Shown here piece by piece: positions 15,775-23,265 of a stretch of DNA of 27,008 bases. The position numbers and the translations under genes were made by a program. Location of the stretch: positions 1 to 27,008 of IMG/VR virus record IMGVR_UViG_3300032087_001990, one strand, 5' to 3'. The stretch is from a virus. Under the pieces are notes generated by a model. That model did no database searches. It was not told the DNA's origin and saw nothing but the letters and a program-made list of their open reading frames with translations. Each line of letters starts with the position of its first letter. Positions within the stretch are counted from its first letter, which is position 1.

Positions 15775-18399
15775 TTAAACTTCATCAAAAGTTTCTACAT
15801 TAGAATCGAATCCTTCTGTAGTTGCATCAAAAGTAAATGTACCACTTGTAGATTTTATAATAATTTCAGATGCAGGTGGAACACTTGTTTTTGTTTGATA
15901 TGCAGAAAGAGGTATACTACCATCAGATGCACTTACTTGATTAATTCTAACATCACCAAACTGTTCTATTGTAAAATAAGTTGAATCACTAGCTTCACTT
16001 CGTATTGTTCTGTATATGCCTGGGTAGTTTGGTATGACACCTTGAGATCCATCTACTGTTTGAGGTGGTAAACTAAATGCATACATTGGTAACAAATCTA
16101 AAGTTGGGCCGAGAACAAGTCCTTTTAAAGTATTACCAATAGAAGTATCAATTCTTACTTGTAAAGTGGTTTCTCTAGTGTTATCTGCAAAATCTGTATG
16201 TGTTTCTTCACCAGTTATAGGATTAACAGTATTAACACTTGTACCATCTGTTGATGTTCCCAATCTTCTTCTAAATACAGTTTTGAAGATAGTCTTAAAT
16301 GTTGTTGCAAGTTCTGGAGTAAATGTTCTTTCACCAGTATAATCTACCACATCACCAGCAGTAGGTGTATTCATTGATGCACTTATTAATGTTGAGAATG
16401 ATACTTCTCCAAAAACATTCCAACCAGCAGGGTGAATGGTTTGTCTAATACTTTCACGCCATAAATTAATTGATTGACCAACACGAACCACATAAGAATA
16501 ATCTTGATAATATCTACTATCTTGTATTCTCATTGTTATATTAGATACTTTACCTCTATCATTATTGAATGAACCTACTGAAGTTCCAATTGTTCCTACT
16601 GATGTTGTACCAACACCAACATCTGATTGATGAATTGTTGCAGTTGCACCAGTTATAGCTGTTATTGTATCACCTCGAATAAAATCTACTTGTGTACTTA
16701 ATTCTAATATTTTTCTATTTGCGTCATAATCAACAACAGTTGCAGTATGACTTGTTAATGTATCACCTGCACTAAATGAGCCTACAACATCTTTTACGAT
16801 AATGTTTCTATTGAAAAATAAATCTGGTGGTGTCGAATAGTTAAGACCAAAGTTTGTAATTGATATTGTTTTTGCATGACCAATTCTTGGTGACTTTGTT
16901 GATAGTGCATGAAGGTTTGCACCAGTACCTGAAGATGTTACTGTAATAGTAGGTGTCTTTTTATAACCTTGACCACTATCAATCATTTTAACTTTTGTAA
17001 TTTCACCTATCTCACTTGAAACACCCAAATCATTGAAAGTTTCTTCTTCAATAATTATTTGACTACCATCTTCTAAAGTTAAATAATCAGAATCACCAAC
17101 AGTTTGTTCATGTTGCATAAATTCATTATCTTCATATCGAATAAAATCATTTGTCTGTAATAACATATGATTAGGTGATGTTAAATTTTCTAATAAGAAT
17201 CCACCACCAACAACAGCAATTTTTGCAGAAGCACCAATACCATCAGTTGTTGTATTATTAAATACTATACTATCTCCAACTGAATAACCTGAACCACCAC
17301 CATCAATAAGAATCTCATCAACAGTACCAGGCCCAATACTTTCAATAATTGCAGTAACTTCATTATTACCACCAGTTCCAAATGCAACAGGATCGTTTAT
17401 ATTGTAATATGAACCACCGTCAGATATTGATGTATCTGTTACTACACCTTTTATTATACCTGATATTTCTACATCTAATGTTGTGTCAACTGATTCTACA
17501 CTTTCACCAATTGTGAAAGAACCTATAATAGAATCTTCATCTAAAGTAATCTCTGTTACTGTTTCTGCACCTTCTCTAAAATTAATAACTGTTTGTATAC
17601 GACCTTTTGCACCTGATGTAACACCAGTAACAATTTGTCCTATTGCATTTGAAAAATCAGATAAACCACTCTGTACAATACGAATAACTTTATTGACTAA
17701 CCAAATACCATCTGATGGTCTTAATAGGTTATCTTTTGGATAAACTATTGTTGGTGTTTCGTCAAATAAAATTCTAAAGAATAATTTGTGACCATCTCTT
17801 GTACCCTTAGCCGCATACATATCTTTAATACTTTTAAGAAGTTTTCTTTTTGATATGTCTGATGCAAGTGTATTTGGTAAAGATTCCATAAATGATGCTT
17901 TGAACTTATCAAGAAAATCATATACAGTTCCGTCTACATCTGCATAGTCTAGTAATTGTTGAATATTCTGAACTGGGTTTGCACGATATGAGGATATAGT
18001 TGAAGTGGCACCTGAAGTATTACCAGTAATTGTTTCACCAGTAATAAATTGTTGTTGTGCAGTAATGAATAATCTATTGTTATCATCAAAGTCATCAACT
18101 AAAATTGTTGCAGTAGCTTTTGATATTGAACCTGTAATTGTTTCGCCAGCAGTAAACTTTCCAACTGATTCTTCTAAAACTATCTTCTCATTCTGTTGGT
18201 CTAAAATATAATTCTTTGTAAGTGTTTCTTCTATAAGATACTCATTTGAACCAGTTAAAATTAACTCACCTGCTTCTAAAAACTGATAGTAATGTTTTAA
18301 GAACAACGCAAAAGTTGGATGGTCAGCCTTTACATACTCTGGTAATTGAGTTTGTATATGAGATGATACTTTATTTTTTAATGTTGGATTATATGCCAT
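15775..18399 (-). CDS. 7: Baseplate wedge protein gp7-like
   Basis: An 874-residue protein (T4 gp7 is 1032). Two segments align with the C-terminal part of T4 gp7. IKDMYAAKGTRDGHKLFFRI (about 191-210), followed by LFDE, matches FYSTKGIEASYKFLFKVLYNE. RVGQSINLWRESIRQTIHPA, then GWNVFGEV (around residue 655), matches the T4 segment ending SDVIRFVHPVGFGF. Between these are GETITGxTSGATxTI modules (85-98, 121-134) and GQIVTGVTSGAKGRI (about 254-268), which recur in other baseplate proteins here. The N-terminal ~600 residues of T4 gp7 have no recognisable counterpart, so the protein seems reorganised around the C-terminal core. It starts one base after the gp6 stop with no clear ribosome site. T4 gp7 is the scaffold of the wedge. 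Confidence 0.85.
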   Translation of the reverse strand: MAYNPTLKNKVSSHIQTQLPEYVKADHPTFALFLKHYYQFLEAGELILTGSNEYLIEETLTKNYILDQQNEKIVLEESVGKFTAGETITGSISKATATILVDDFDDNNRLFITAQQQFITGETITGNTSGATSTISSYRANPVQNIQQLLDYADVDGTVYDFLDKFKASFMESLPNTLASDISKRKLLKSIKDMYAAKGTRDGHKLFFRILFDETPTIVYPKDNLLRPSDGIWLVNKVIRIVQSGLSDFSNAIGQIVTGVTSGAKGRIQTVINFREGAETVTEITLDEDSIIGSFTIGESVESVDTTLDVEISGIIKGVVTDTSISDGGSYYNINDPVAFGTGGNNEVTAIIESIGPGTVDEILIDGGGSGYSVGDSIVFNNTTTDGIGASAKIAVVGGGFLLENLTSPNHMLLQTNDFIRYEDNEFMQHEQTVGDSDYLTLEDGSQIIIEEETFNDLGVSSEIGEITKVKMIDSGQGYKKTPTITVTSSGTGANLHALSTKSPRIGHAKTISITNFGLNYSTPPDLFFNRNIIVKDVVGSFSAGDTLTSHTATVVDYDANRKILELSTQVDFIRGDTITAITGATATIHQSDVGVGTTSVGTIGTSVGSFNNDRGKVSNITMRIQDSRYYQDYSYVVRVGQSINLWRESIRQTIHPAGWNVFGEVSFSTLISASMNTPTAGDVVDYTGERTFTPELATTFKTIFKTVFRRRLGTSTDGTSVNTVNPITGEETHTDFADNTRETTLQVRIDTSIGNTLKGLVLGPTLDLLPMYAFSLPPQTVDGSQGVIPNYPGIYRTIRSEASDSTYFTIEQFGDVRINQVSASDGSIPLSAYQTKTSVPPASEIIIKSTSGTFTFDATTEGFDSNVETFDEV

Positions 18400-18400
18400 A

Positions 18401-20245
18401 CTAGTATGATGTATTTGTTACATATGATGTTCCTGCTGAAGAACCACCAGATTCTATTGTATCTACTCCACCATTTATTGTTATGTTATCAAAGTCAATT
18501 TCTAATAATTGATTTCTAACAGAAACAATATCATTTGAACTAGGTATAACTGTAACACTTATTGTTCCATCTGTGTTAGTTGTTTCAGTAACATTTAAAG
18601 ATTCAGCAGTTACTAAACCTGTTGCATAATTAATACTACCTGCGGCTGAATCAACATATGTTCTTGTTGTTCCTGCAACTAGATAATAAACTCTAACATT
18701 ACCGTTACCATCATCATCAAGAAATAATTCATTATTATTACCAACTATTTTGAATCCAGTTGAAACTATAATACCACCACCAGCATTATTGTGACCAGTA
18801 TGTGGATTGTAAAGTGCGTTTGCAAAATCAAATTCATATTTCTTTGTTGTATTTAAAGTTGCAGTTACTGACTTCTTAATTTTTACTGTGGTAATATTAG
18901 AAAGAATTGAAACATCTGTTGCATCAATTAATCTAGAAAGTTTTGAGAATCTAAAAATCTTATCGAACTTTGATAAATCAGATGTGTTGTAATTTGTAAT
19001 TGTTGTTAAAACATTTGTTGACAAATCACTTGCAGTTTTTGTTGTTGCATTTGAACTAAATTTAAAATTAACATTTAATAATATCTTAATAGTTTCTGGG
19101 TCTACAATTGTTGGTCGAACAGATGCAACATTATATTTGTTAAGTGATTCTTCTATTACAAGTTTTTGAGCTTGCGTTAGATTAATACCTGAAGTTGTTT
19201 TAATTGAAATATATACTTGACCAAATCTTGGTGGGTCATTATCTTCACCACCCCAAACTTGAACTGAATTTGTATCTGCAAAAACTTGTGGTATAATAAC
19301 TTTGTAATCATCAGTTGTTACTGCACGACCTTGTGATGCAAAATCTAATGGTGCATTATATTTTATTGAAGAAATAGATTCTGGTTCTGCACCACCAGCT
19401 GCACTTACAACTGTTGCAATTGTTAAATTAGTTTCACCACCAACTGATGTTCCAGAAAATGATGATGCACTATTCGCTTTACCTTTGTTTGTTACAATGT
19501 ATTCTAGAATAACAATGTTACCATCTGATACATCTTTACCAACAACATTATCACCAAAATAAACTTCAAACTTACCATCTTCTACTTCTTGTAAGAAATA
19601 AACATTTGATGCGTCAGTTAATTGTGTGATATCTGTTGCAAGTGTAAATGTTGTAGTTGTTAAATCAGATACAGAATTTTGAACAGAAACTTTTAATGTT
19701 GTTGTGTCTGCACGATTATCTGTAAGTAAATATCTTTTCTCTAAATTACTTTTATCAACTGTATATTTTACAGTTGAAAGTGTTCCTTCATAAACTGGAG
19801 TGTTTATAAATCTTAAAACTCCATTCTCTCTGTTTGCAGTTAGTGCTTCATTTACAACAAAATTATAATTCACATCATCTATCTGTGTTGTGAATGATGT
19901 TCCTTTTGCCATAGTGACTGATGTTGGTATAGGATTATTAATTGTAATGTCAAGATAAGCAACTGGTGCTCTTGCAGAACGAGGTGTATAACCTAAAGTC
20001 TTTGCATGAGATACAACTGATGAACGAACTGTTGCAGTATCAAGATATGCTTCATTCAAAGCCATGTTTGCGTTCATACCAAGATAGTGTGTATTGTATG
20101 CAAGTAAATCTATGAGAACAGAAAGACCTGAACCCTCAAAATCATAATCAGAAAACTCTGTCTGATTTTTCATAAATGTTTTTAAGTTTGTTTTGATATC
20201 GTCAAAATCTAATTCTGTAACTTGAAGTTTTTTTGGAGTTGCCAT
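18401..20245 (-). CDS. 6: Baseplate wedge protein gp6
   Basis: A 614-residue protein close to the length of T4 gp6 (660). The N-terminal block (NQTEFSDYDFEGSGLSVLID, then LLAYNTHYLGMNANMALNEA, then YLDTATVRSSVVSHAKTLGY, then TPRSARAP) at about residues 27-95 is the signature of gp6/gpJ-type baseplate proteins: D-Y-D-F-E-G-S, L-L-A-Y-N, L-D-x-A-x-x-R-x-S-V-V-S-H-A-K, Y-x-P-R-S. Further downstream, PLDFASQGRAVTTDDYKVII and PRFGQVYISIKTT match the conserved central region of the family. In T4, gp6 dimers form the continuous ring of the baseplate inner wedge and interact with gp25 and gp53. It lies one base after gp25 and before gp7, as in T4-like gene order. Confidence 0.95.
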   Translation of the reverse strand: MATPKKLQVTELDFDDIKTNLKTFMKNQTEFSDYDFEGSGLSVLIDLLAYNTHYLGMNANMALNEAYLDTATVRSSVVSHAKTLGYTPRSARAPVAYLDITINNPIPTSVTMAKGTSFTTQIDDVNYNFVVNEALTANRENGVLRFINTPVYEGTLSTVKYTVDKSNLEKRYLLTDNRADTTTLKVSVQNSVSDLTTTTFTLATDITQLTDASNVYFLQEVEDGKFEVYFGDNVVGKDVSDGNIVILEYIVTNKGKANSASSFSGTSVGGETNLTIATVVSAAGGAEPESISSIKYNAPLDFASQGRAVTTDDYKVIIPQVFADTNSVQVWGGEDNDPPRFGQVYISIKTTSGINLTQAQKLVIEESLNKYNVASVRPTIVDPETIKILLNVNFKFSSNATTKTASDLSTNVLTTITNYNTSDLSKFDKIFRFSKLSRLIDATDVSILSNITTVKIKKSVTATLNTTKKYEFDFANALYNPHTGHNNAGGGIIVSTGFKIVGNNNELFLDDDGNGNVRVYYLVAGTTRTYVDSAAGSINYATGLVTAESLNVTETTNTDGTISVTVIPSSNDIVSVRNQLLEIDFDNITINGGVDTIESGGSSAGTSYVTNTSY

Positions 20246-20246
20246 A

Positions 20247-20690
20247 TTATCTTAATCTCTCTAAAAATATACTTGTTGTCTGTAAGTCTGATGATACATT
20301 CTGTAAATAAAATTCTATAACAACTTCATATGCGTTGCTGTCAATGTTTCCTATACAAATAACATTTGATAATTCTACTCTAGGTTCAAAGTTTTTTATA
20401 ACATCTTCAACATATCGACCTAGAAGATTTGCTGTGGGTTCAGAAACTGGTTCAAATAATGCTCTACGAACATCTGAACCTATTTCTGGGTGAAAAGGTT
20501 TCTCATAAAAGTTAGTATTAACTAGATTTCTTACACTTCTCTTGACAGCTTCGACATCAGTTAATGTTGCAATATCTTTTGTTACTGGATGTTTTGCAAA
20601 ACTTAAATTGATATCTTTGTATGTTCTTGAACTTCTACCAGAATTATTCGTAGCAGATGCGTCATAAAATGCAGATGGGTTAACACTCAT
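20247..20690 (-). CDS. 25: Baseplate wedge protein gp25
   Basis: A 147-residue protein of the GPW/gp25 family, similar in length to T4 gp25 (132). Diagnostic segments are YKDINLSFAKHPVTKDIATL (24-43), SVRNLVNTNFYEKPFHPEIG (52-71), SDVRRALFEPVS, and the EPR motif at residues 102-104 (NFEPRVELSN), which stabilises the gp6-gp25-sheath-initiator contact in T4-like baseplates and related injection systems. A strong ribosome site (ACAGGAGAAATAA) and a late box 20 bases upstream precede it. In T4 gp25 joins the inner baseplate to the first sheath ring, so with gp6 and gp7 it makes up the wedge core encoded here. Confidence 0.95.
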   Translation of the reverse strand: MSVNPSAFYDASATNNSGRSSRTYKDINLSFAKHPVTKDIATLTDVEAVKRSVRNLVNTNFYEKPFHPEIGSDVRRALFEPVSEPTANLLGRYVEDVIKNFEPRVELSNVICIGNIDSNAYEVVIEFYLQNVSSDLQTTSIFLERLR

Positions 20691-20709
20691 TTATTTCTCC
20701 TGTGTATTC

Positions 20710-20717
20710 TATTTATA
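20710..20717 (-). promoter_or_regulatory. T4-type late promoter box
   Basis: The minus strand reads GTTATAAATAGAAT, an exact TATAAATA late box ending 20 bases before the gp25 ATG, in the 37-base gap downstream of the PAAR-peptidase gene. It would provide late transcription of gp25-gp6-gp7. Confidence 0.7.
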
Positions 20718-20727
20718 ACGAAAACAC

Positions 20728-21699
20728 TTATGCAAGTACATCTAATGCCCAACCATATTGAGATGTTCTAGAACCATTAGGGCCCCAATGTCTTTCACCA
20801 CCAATATCTACATGAAAGAACTCTCCACCATCTTTTGATGGAAAATAACACCCAACACCCTTAATACCTTTATCTTTTAATATTTGTAAGAATCTTGCTC
20901 TATCTTCTACACTAGAATTACTAAATCTAATATCGGTTGCAATACCTTCTGTATGAGTGCTTTTCTTAGCTCCACCAACTTTTTTATTATATTCTGGTGC
21001 TCTAAATGCACTTGTAATTGTTAAAGGACTACCCCATTCTTTAGATACTTCTTCTAATATAGTTTTTAATCTAGGGTCTATTCTTGAATCTGTGTGTGAA
21101 AGAAAGTTTAAATAGATACTATCTTTCGCTTCAGGGAATAAGTTACCATCAAACTTTACATTTGCATCTGGTGTATCTATACTACCTGTTTCTTGTGTTA
21201 CTGGTGATCTACCACCAAGGCCACCATCACCATATTCTAAACCTTCATTTGTATCAACATCAATTCCTAGATCACCATCAAATGTTCTACCATTAAGAAT
21301 ACCAGTTGCATGAGTTGAACTGATGTTTAATGTTGGTACATCATATGCAGTCTTTACTGCATCAACTGAATCTGCAACTTGTTCTAATAACAAAACACTT
21401 GAACCACTATTTGCAATTACATTTCCTGAAGCACTACCAGCCGCATTGGGCACCCATGAACCATGACCACCTGTAGCATCTGACAATCTATGAACACCAA
21501 TATTGTTCACAATAACATCTCCTGAACCAACTACTGCTGGATCACCACAACTTGTTTTATCACCAATTCTAACAGCTGATGCACTATTTACAAAAACATT
21601 AGGTGAACCTTGTGCATATGATGTTGAGTGAAATGGATTTGGTGTAGGTGATGCGTGTCCTACATGAGAGTCTGTTCCTTTTCTTACTATTCCTGGCAT
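20728..21699 (-). CDS. PAAR spike-tip protein fused to M15-type zinc peptidase
   Basis: A 323-residue two-domain protein. Residues 1-~100 are a PAAR-type domain (GIVRKGTDSHVGH, then AVRIGDKTSCGDPAVVGSGD, then VIVNNIGVHRLSDATGGHG, then NVIANSGSSVLL), as in the T4 gp5.4 tip that sharpens the central spike. Residues ~100-185 are a Gly/Asp-rich linker. Residues ~190-323 are an M15 D-Ala-D-Ala-type peptidase: ITSAFRAPEYN (228-238), STHTEGIATD (247-256) and FFHVD (294-298). H249, D256 and H296 fit the three zinc ligands of the family. The domain would cut peptidoglycan peptide stems during injection. It lies nine bases after the gp5-like gene, whose product it should cap. Domain calls are strong; function in entry rather than lysis is inferred from the fusion to PAAR. 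Confidence 0.9.
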   Translation of the reverse strand: MPGIVRKGTDSHVGHASPTPNPFHSTSYAQGSPNVFVNSASAVRIGDKTSCGDPAVVGSGDVIVNNIGVHRLSDATGGHGSWVPNAAGSASGNVIANSGSSVLLLEQVADSVDAVKTAYDVPTLNISSTHATGILNGRTFDGDLGIDVDTNEGLEYGDGGLGGRSPVTQETGSIDTPDANVKFDGNLFPEAKDSIYLNFLSHTDSRIDPRLKTILEEVSKEWGSPLTITSAFRAPEYNKKVGGAKKSTHTEGIATDIRFSNSSVEDRARFLQILKDKGIKGVGCYFPSKDGGEFFHVDIGGERHWGPNGSRTSQYGWALDVLA

Positions 21700-21708
21700 A
21701 TATTATTC

Positions 21709-22662
21709 CTAGTTTAAATTAATAACTTTAGAATCAACATCTACTTCTGTTGAAGCATCAATATCAAGTGTACCAGTAATATTTGTTTGTTGATCTGCAA
21801 GATATGTTTCAGTAACTTTCTTTGTTACAGTTTCTGTTTTCGTTCCTAGAATATTAATATCAACATCACCATCAACTTTAATATTCCAGTTTTGTTTGAT
21901 GTAAGTATTACAACTTCCATCTATTGTTAGATTGACTGTTCCTTTTACATAAGCATAATCAGAACCTGCAACGATACAATAATTATCACCAACAACTTTA
22001 GTAACTTTATTACCACCACCATCAATCTCGTAGAATGTTCCTGATGTGTGTTGTTCGTTTATTCTTTCGTTGTTTGGTGTGTCATCAAATTCTTTTATGT
22101 GACCTGATTCAGATTCAAAGACATGATTGTATGGATATTCAGGTTGGAATGGTGGAGCAGGTTGAGCCCAAGGTGTACCAGATGCAGTATCAACTTCTGT
22201 ATAGTTTGCTTGGTCTTTAAGTTTCTCTTGATACTTTACATGATTTGTATCACCTCTTGCAAGTCTATTGACATCACTTTCATTTAGTAAATCTGATTTA
22301 GGATATTTACCATTGGGATCGTTGAAACCTTTAGATGTATCTGCAACATTTCTAGGTATGCCTGGAATACTTCCCATGATAATACTTTCTTGCATAGTAT
22401 CTGCATCACGAAAAAATCCAACAACCCAAGTGCCTTCAACTAGTAGTGGTGGTGTTGTTCCTATACCACCAACAGCACTTGTCGATACTGGAAACATTGG
22501 TAAACTCCACGGCAAATCTTCCGTAGGCAATTTAGTTTTATCTTCTGTATGATAGCCGTATATTCTTACTTTTAAACGACCAAGTTTTTCAGGGTCTTTT
22601 CTATCTTCAACTACACCGATAAACCAATAGAATCCATCACGACCTAAAAAATGATTTTCCAT
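21709..22662 (-). CDS. 5: gp5-like baseplate hub/spike protein without lysozyme domain
   Basis: A 317-residue protein, much shorter than T4 gp5 (575). Residues 10-~100 are the gp5 OB-fold: FYWFIGVVEDRKDPEKLGRL then KVRIYGYH, matching T4 NWFVGVVEDRMDPLKLGRVR, plus LPTEDLPWSLPMFPVS and VEGTWVVGFFRD. KGFNDPNGKYPK (111-122) matches the T4 segment after the OB-fold. Residues ~178-213 (NHVFESESGHIKEFDDTPNN) begin the spike stem and ~214-317 are the triple beta-helix (GNKVTKVVGDNYCIVAGSDY, then VNLTIDGSCNTYIKQNWNIK, repeated short strands). The T4 lysozyme domain that sits between OB-fold and helix is absent; residues ~125-177 are only a Pro/Gln-rich linker. A hairpin and late box control its start region. 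Confidence 0.92.
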   Translation of the reverse strand: MENHFLGRDGFYWFIGVVEDRKDPEKLGRLKVRIYGYHTEDKTKLPTEDLPWSLPMFPVSTSAVGGIGTTPPLLVEGTWVVGFFRDADTMQESIIMGSIPGIPRNVADTSKGFNDPNGKYPKSDLLNESDVNRLARGDTNHVKYQEKLKDQANYTEVDTASGTPWAQPAPPFQPEYPYNHVFESESGHIKEFDDTPNNERINEQHTSGTFYEIDGGGNKVTKVVGDNYCIVAGSDYAYVKGTVNLTIDGSCNTYIKQNWNIKVDGDVDINILGTKTETVTKKVTETYLADQQTNITGTLDIDASTEVDVDSKVINLN

Positions 22663-22668
22663 AAAAAA

Positions 22669-22700
22669 ATTCCTCTTTACAAGTATTTATAAAGAGGAAT
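22669..22700 (-). terminator. T-tailed hairpin covering the gp5 ribosome site
   Basis: An 11-bp perfect inverted repeat (ATTCCTCTTTA / TAAAGAGGAAT) with a 10-base loop is followed on the minus strand by seven Ts (22669-22663, the first of them in the stem) and then the gp5 ATG. It fits an intrinsic terminator for transcripts coming from 22730-23164. The 3' arm also contains AGAGGA, the ribosome site of gp5, so any read-through RNA would hide it in the stem. Confidence 0.8.
22684..22691 (-). promoter_or_regulatory. T4-type late promoter box in the hairpin loop
   Basis: TATAAATA on the minus strand occupies most of the hairpin loop, ending 22 bases before the gp5 ATG. With the usual late-promoter geometry, RNA would start near 22678, within the 3' arm, so a late transcript lacks the 5' arm and leaves AGAGGA free. 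T4 genes such as e and soc use this arrangement; its use here is inferred. Confidence 0.75.
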
Positions 22701-22729
22701 CAAAGGGAGTTAAAATGAATAACTTTGTT

Positions 22730-22999
22730 TTAATAACAAACTAATTGATATTTTGGAATACCTTGTCCGTTATAAACTGGTGAACTCCAACACTTTGTGA
22801 ACTTACCTCGTTCAATAGCTGTGTCAGTATGAATGTGAGAATTCTTGAATCGTACTGTTGAATCAATTGTTCTCTTTAAAATGTTCTTACCAACATTGGT
22901 TAGAATTGAATCTGCGAATCTGTCAAAACCACTTTCAAATTCAAATGCGTTAGTATTGAAACTAACTGTTAATAATATAATTGTAAATAACTTTCTCAT
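22730..22999 (-). CDS. Small secreted protein, unknown function
   Basis: An 89-residue protein with a strong ribosome site (AAGGAGAATAAATT before ATG). Residues 1-18 (MRKLFTIILLTVSFNTNA) form a classical signal peptide with two basic residues, a hydrophobic core and a likely cleavage after NA. The mature ~70 residues (FEFESGFDRFADSILTNVGK, then NILKRTIDSTVRF) are charged and include two cysteines (KCWSS and LVCY) that could form a disulfide in the periplasm. It is the second gene after a perfect sigma70 promoter and is followed by the hairpin before gp5, so it should be expressed early or constitutively, unlike its structural neighbours. I do not recognise a family. Exclusion of other phages or envelope change are possibilities only. 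Confidence 0.7.
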   Translation of the reverse strand: MRKLFTIILLTVSFNTNAFEFESGFDRFADSILTNVGKNILKRTIDSTVRFKNSHIHTDTAIERGKFTKCWSSPVYNGQGIPKYQLVCY

Positions 23000-23002
23000 A
23001 AT

Positions 23003-23164
23003 TTATTCTCCTTGTTTATCTAAACAAAACTCATTCCAGATTAATTCTAAATCTGAATCTACATACCCACTATCTTTAAATGCTTTTGCAACTTTATCTT
23101 TCAACTCTTGTAAAGTTTCGCAATCAGGTAATACATAATCAATATATTCATCTGGTGTAATCAT
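23003..23164 (-). CDS. Small acidic protein, unknown function
   Basis: A 53-residue acidic protein (MITPDEYIDYVLPDCETLQE, then LKDKVAKAFKDSGYVDSDLE, then LIWNEFCLDKQGE). The frame extends upstream to 23239, but that part covers the sigma70 promoter and is an unlikely coding region; the ATG at 23164 follows AGAGAGAAAATTT and lies about 28 bases after the expected RNA start, so I chose it. ATG codons at 23191 is also possible. No membrane segment or known motif is visible; the middle is likely helical. It is the first gene of a two-gene unit with the secreted protein, three bases away. Function unknown. Confidence 0.65.
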   Translation of the reverse strand: MITPDEYIDYVLPDCETLQELKDKVAKAFKDSGYVDSDLELIWNEFCLDKQGE

Positions 23165-23198
23165 AAATTTTCTCTCTATTTTGTTAATCATTAAGTAT

Positions 23199-23227
23199 AT
23201 TATATGACAAATATGACTTGTTGTCAA
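23199..23227 (-). promoter_or_regulatory. Sigma70-type promoter
   Basis: On the minus strand TTGACA (23227-23222), a 17-base spacer and TATAAT (23204-23199) match the bacterial sigma70 consensus at all twelve positions with optimal spacing. RNA would begin near 23192 and cover the genes at 23164-23003 and 22999-22730. It is the only such promoter I found, and it implies use of unmodified host RNA polymerase. Confidence 0.85.
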
Positions 23228-23237
23228 TACAAAATGC

Positions 23238-23259
23238 AAAAAAAGATTTCTTTAAAATC
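23238..23259 (-). terminator. Weak intrinsic terminator at the end of the accessory operon
   Basis: On the minus strand GATTT, a five-base loop and AAATC are followed by seven Ts (23244-23238), seven bases after the stop of the 44-codon gene and just upstream of the sigma70 promoter. The stem is short and AT-rich, so efficiency is doubtful, but its place between two transcription units fits. Confidence 0.5.
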
Positions 23260-23265
23260 AAGGAC

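Noticed and set aside
23165-23239. N-terminal extension of the 53-residue protein to 78 residues
   Set aside because: The extension would be encoded by the sigma70 promoter and its expected RNA start, so it cannot be translated from that RNA.
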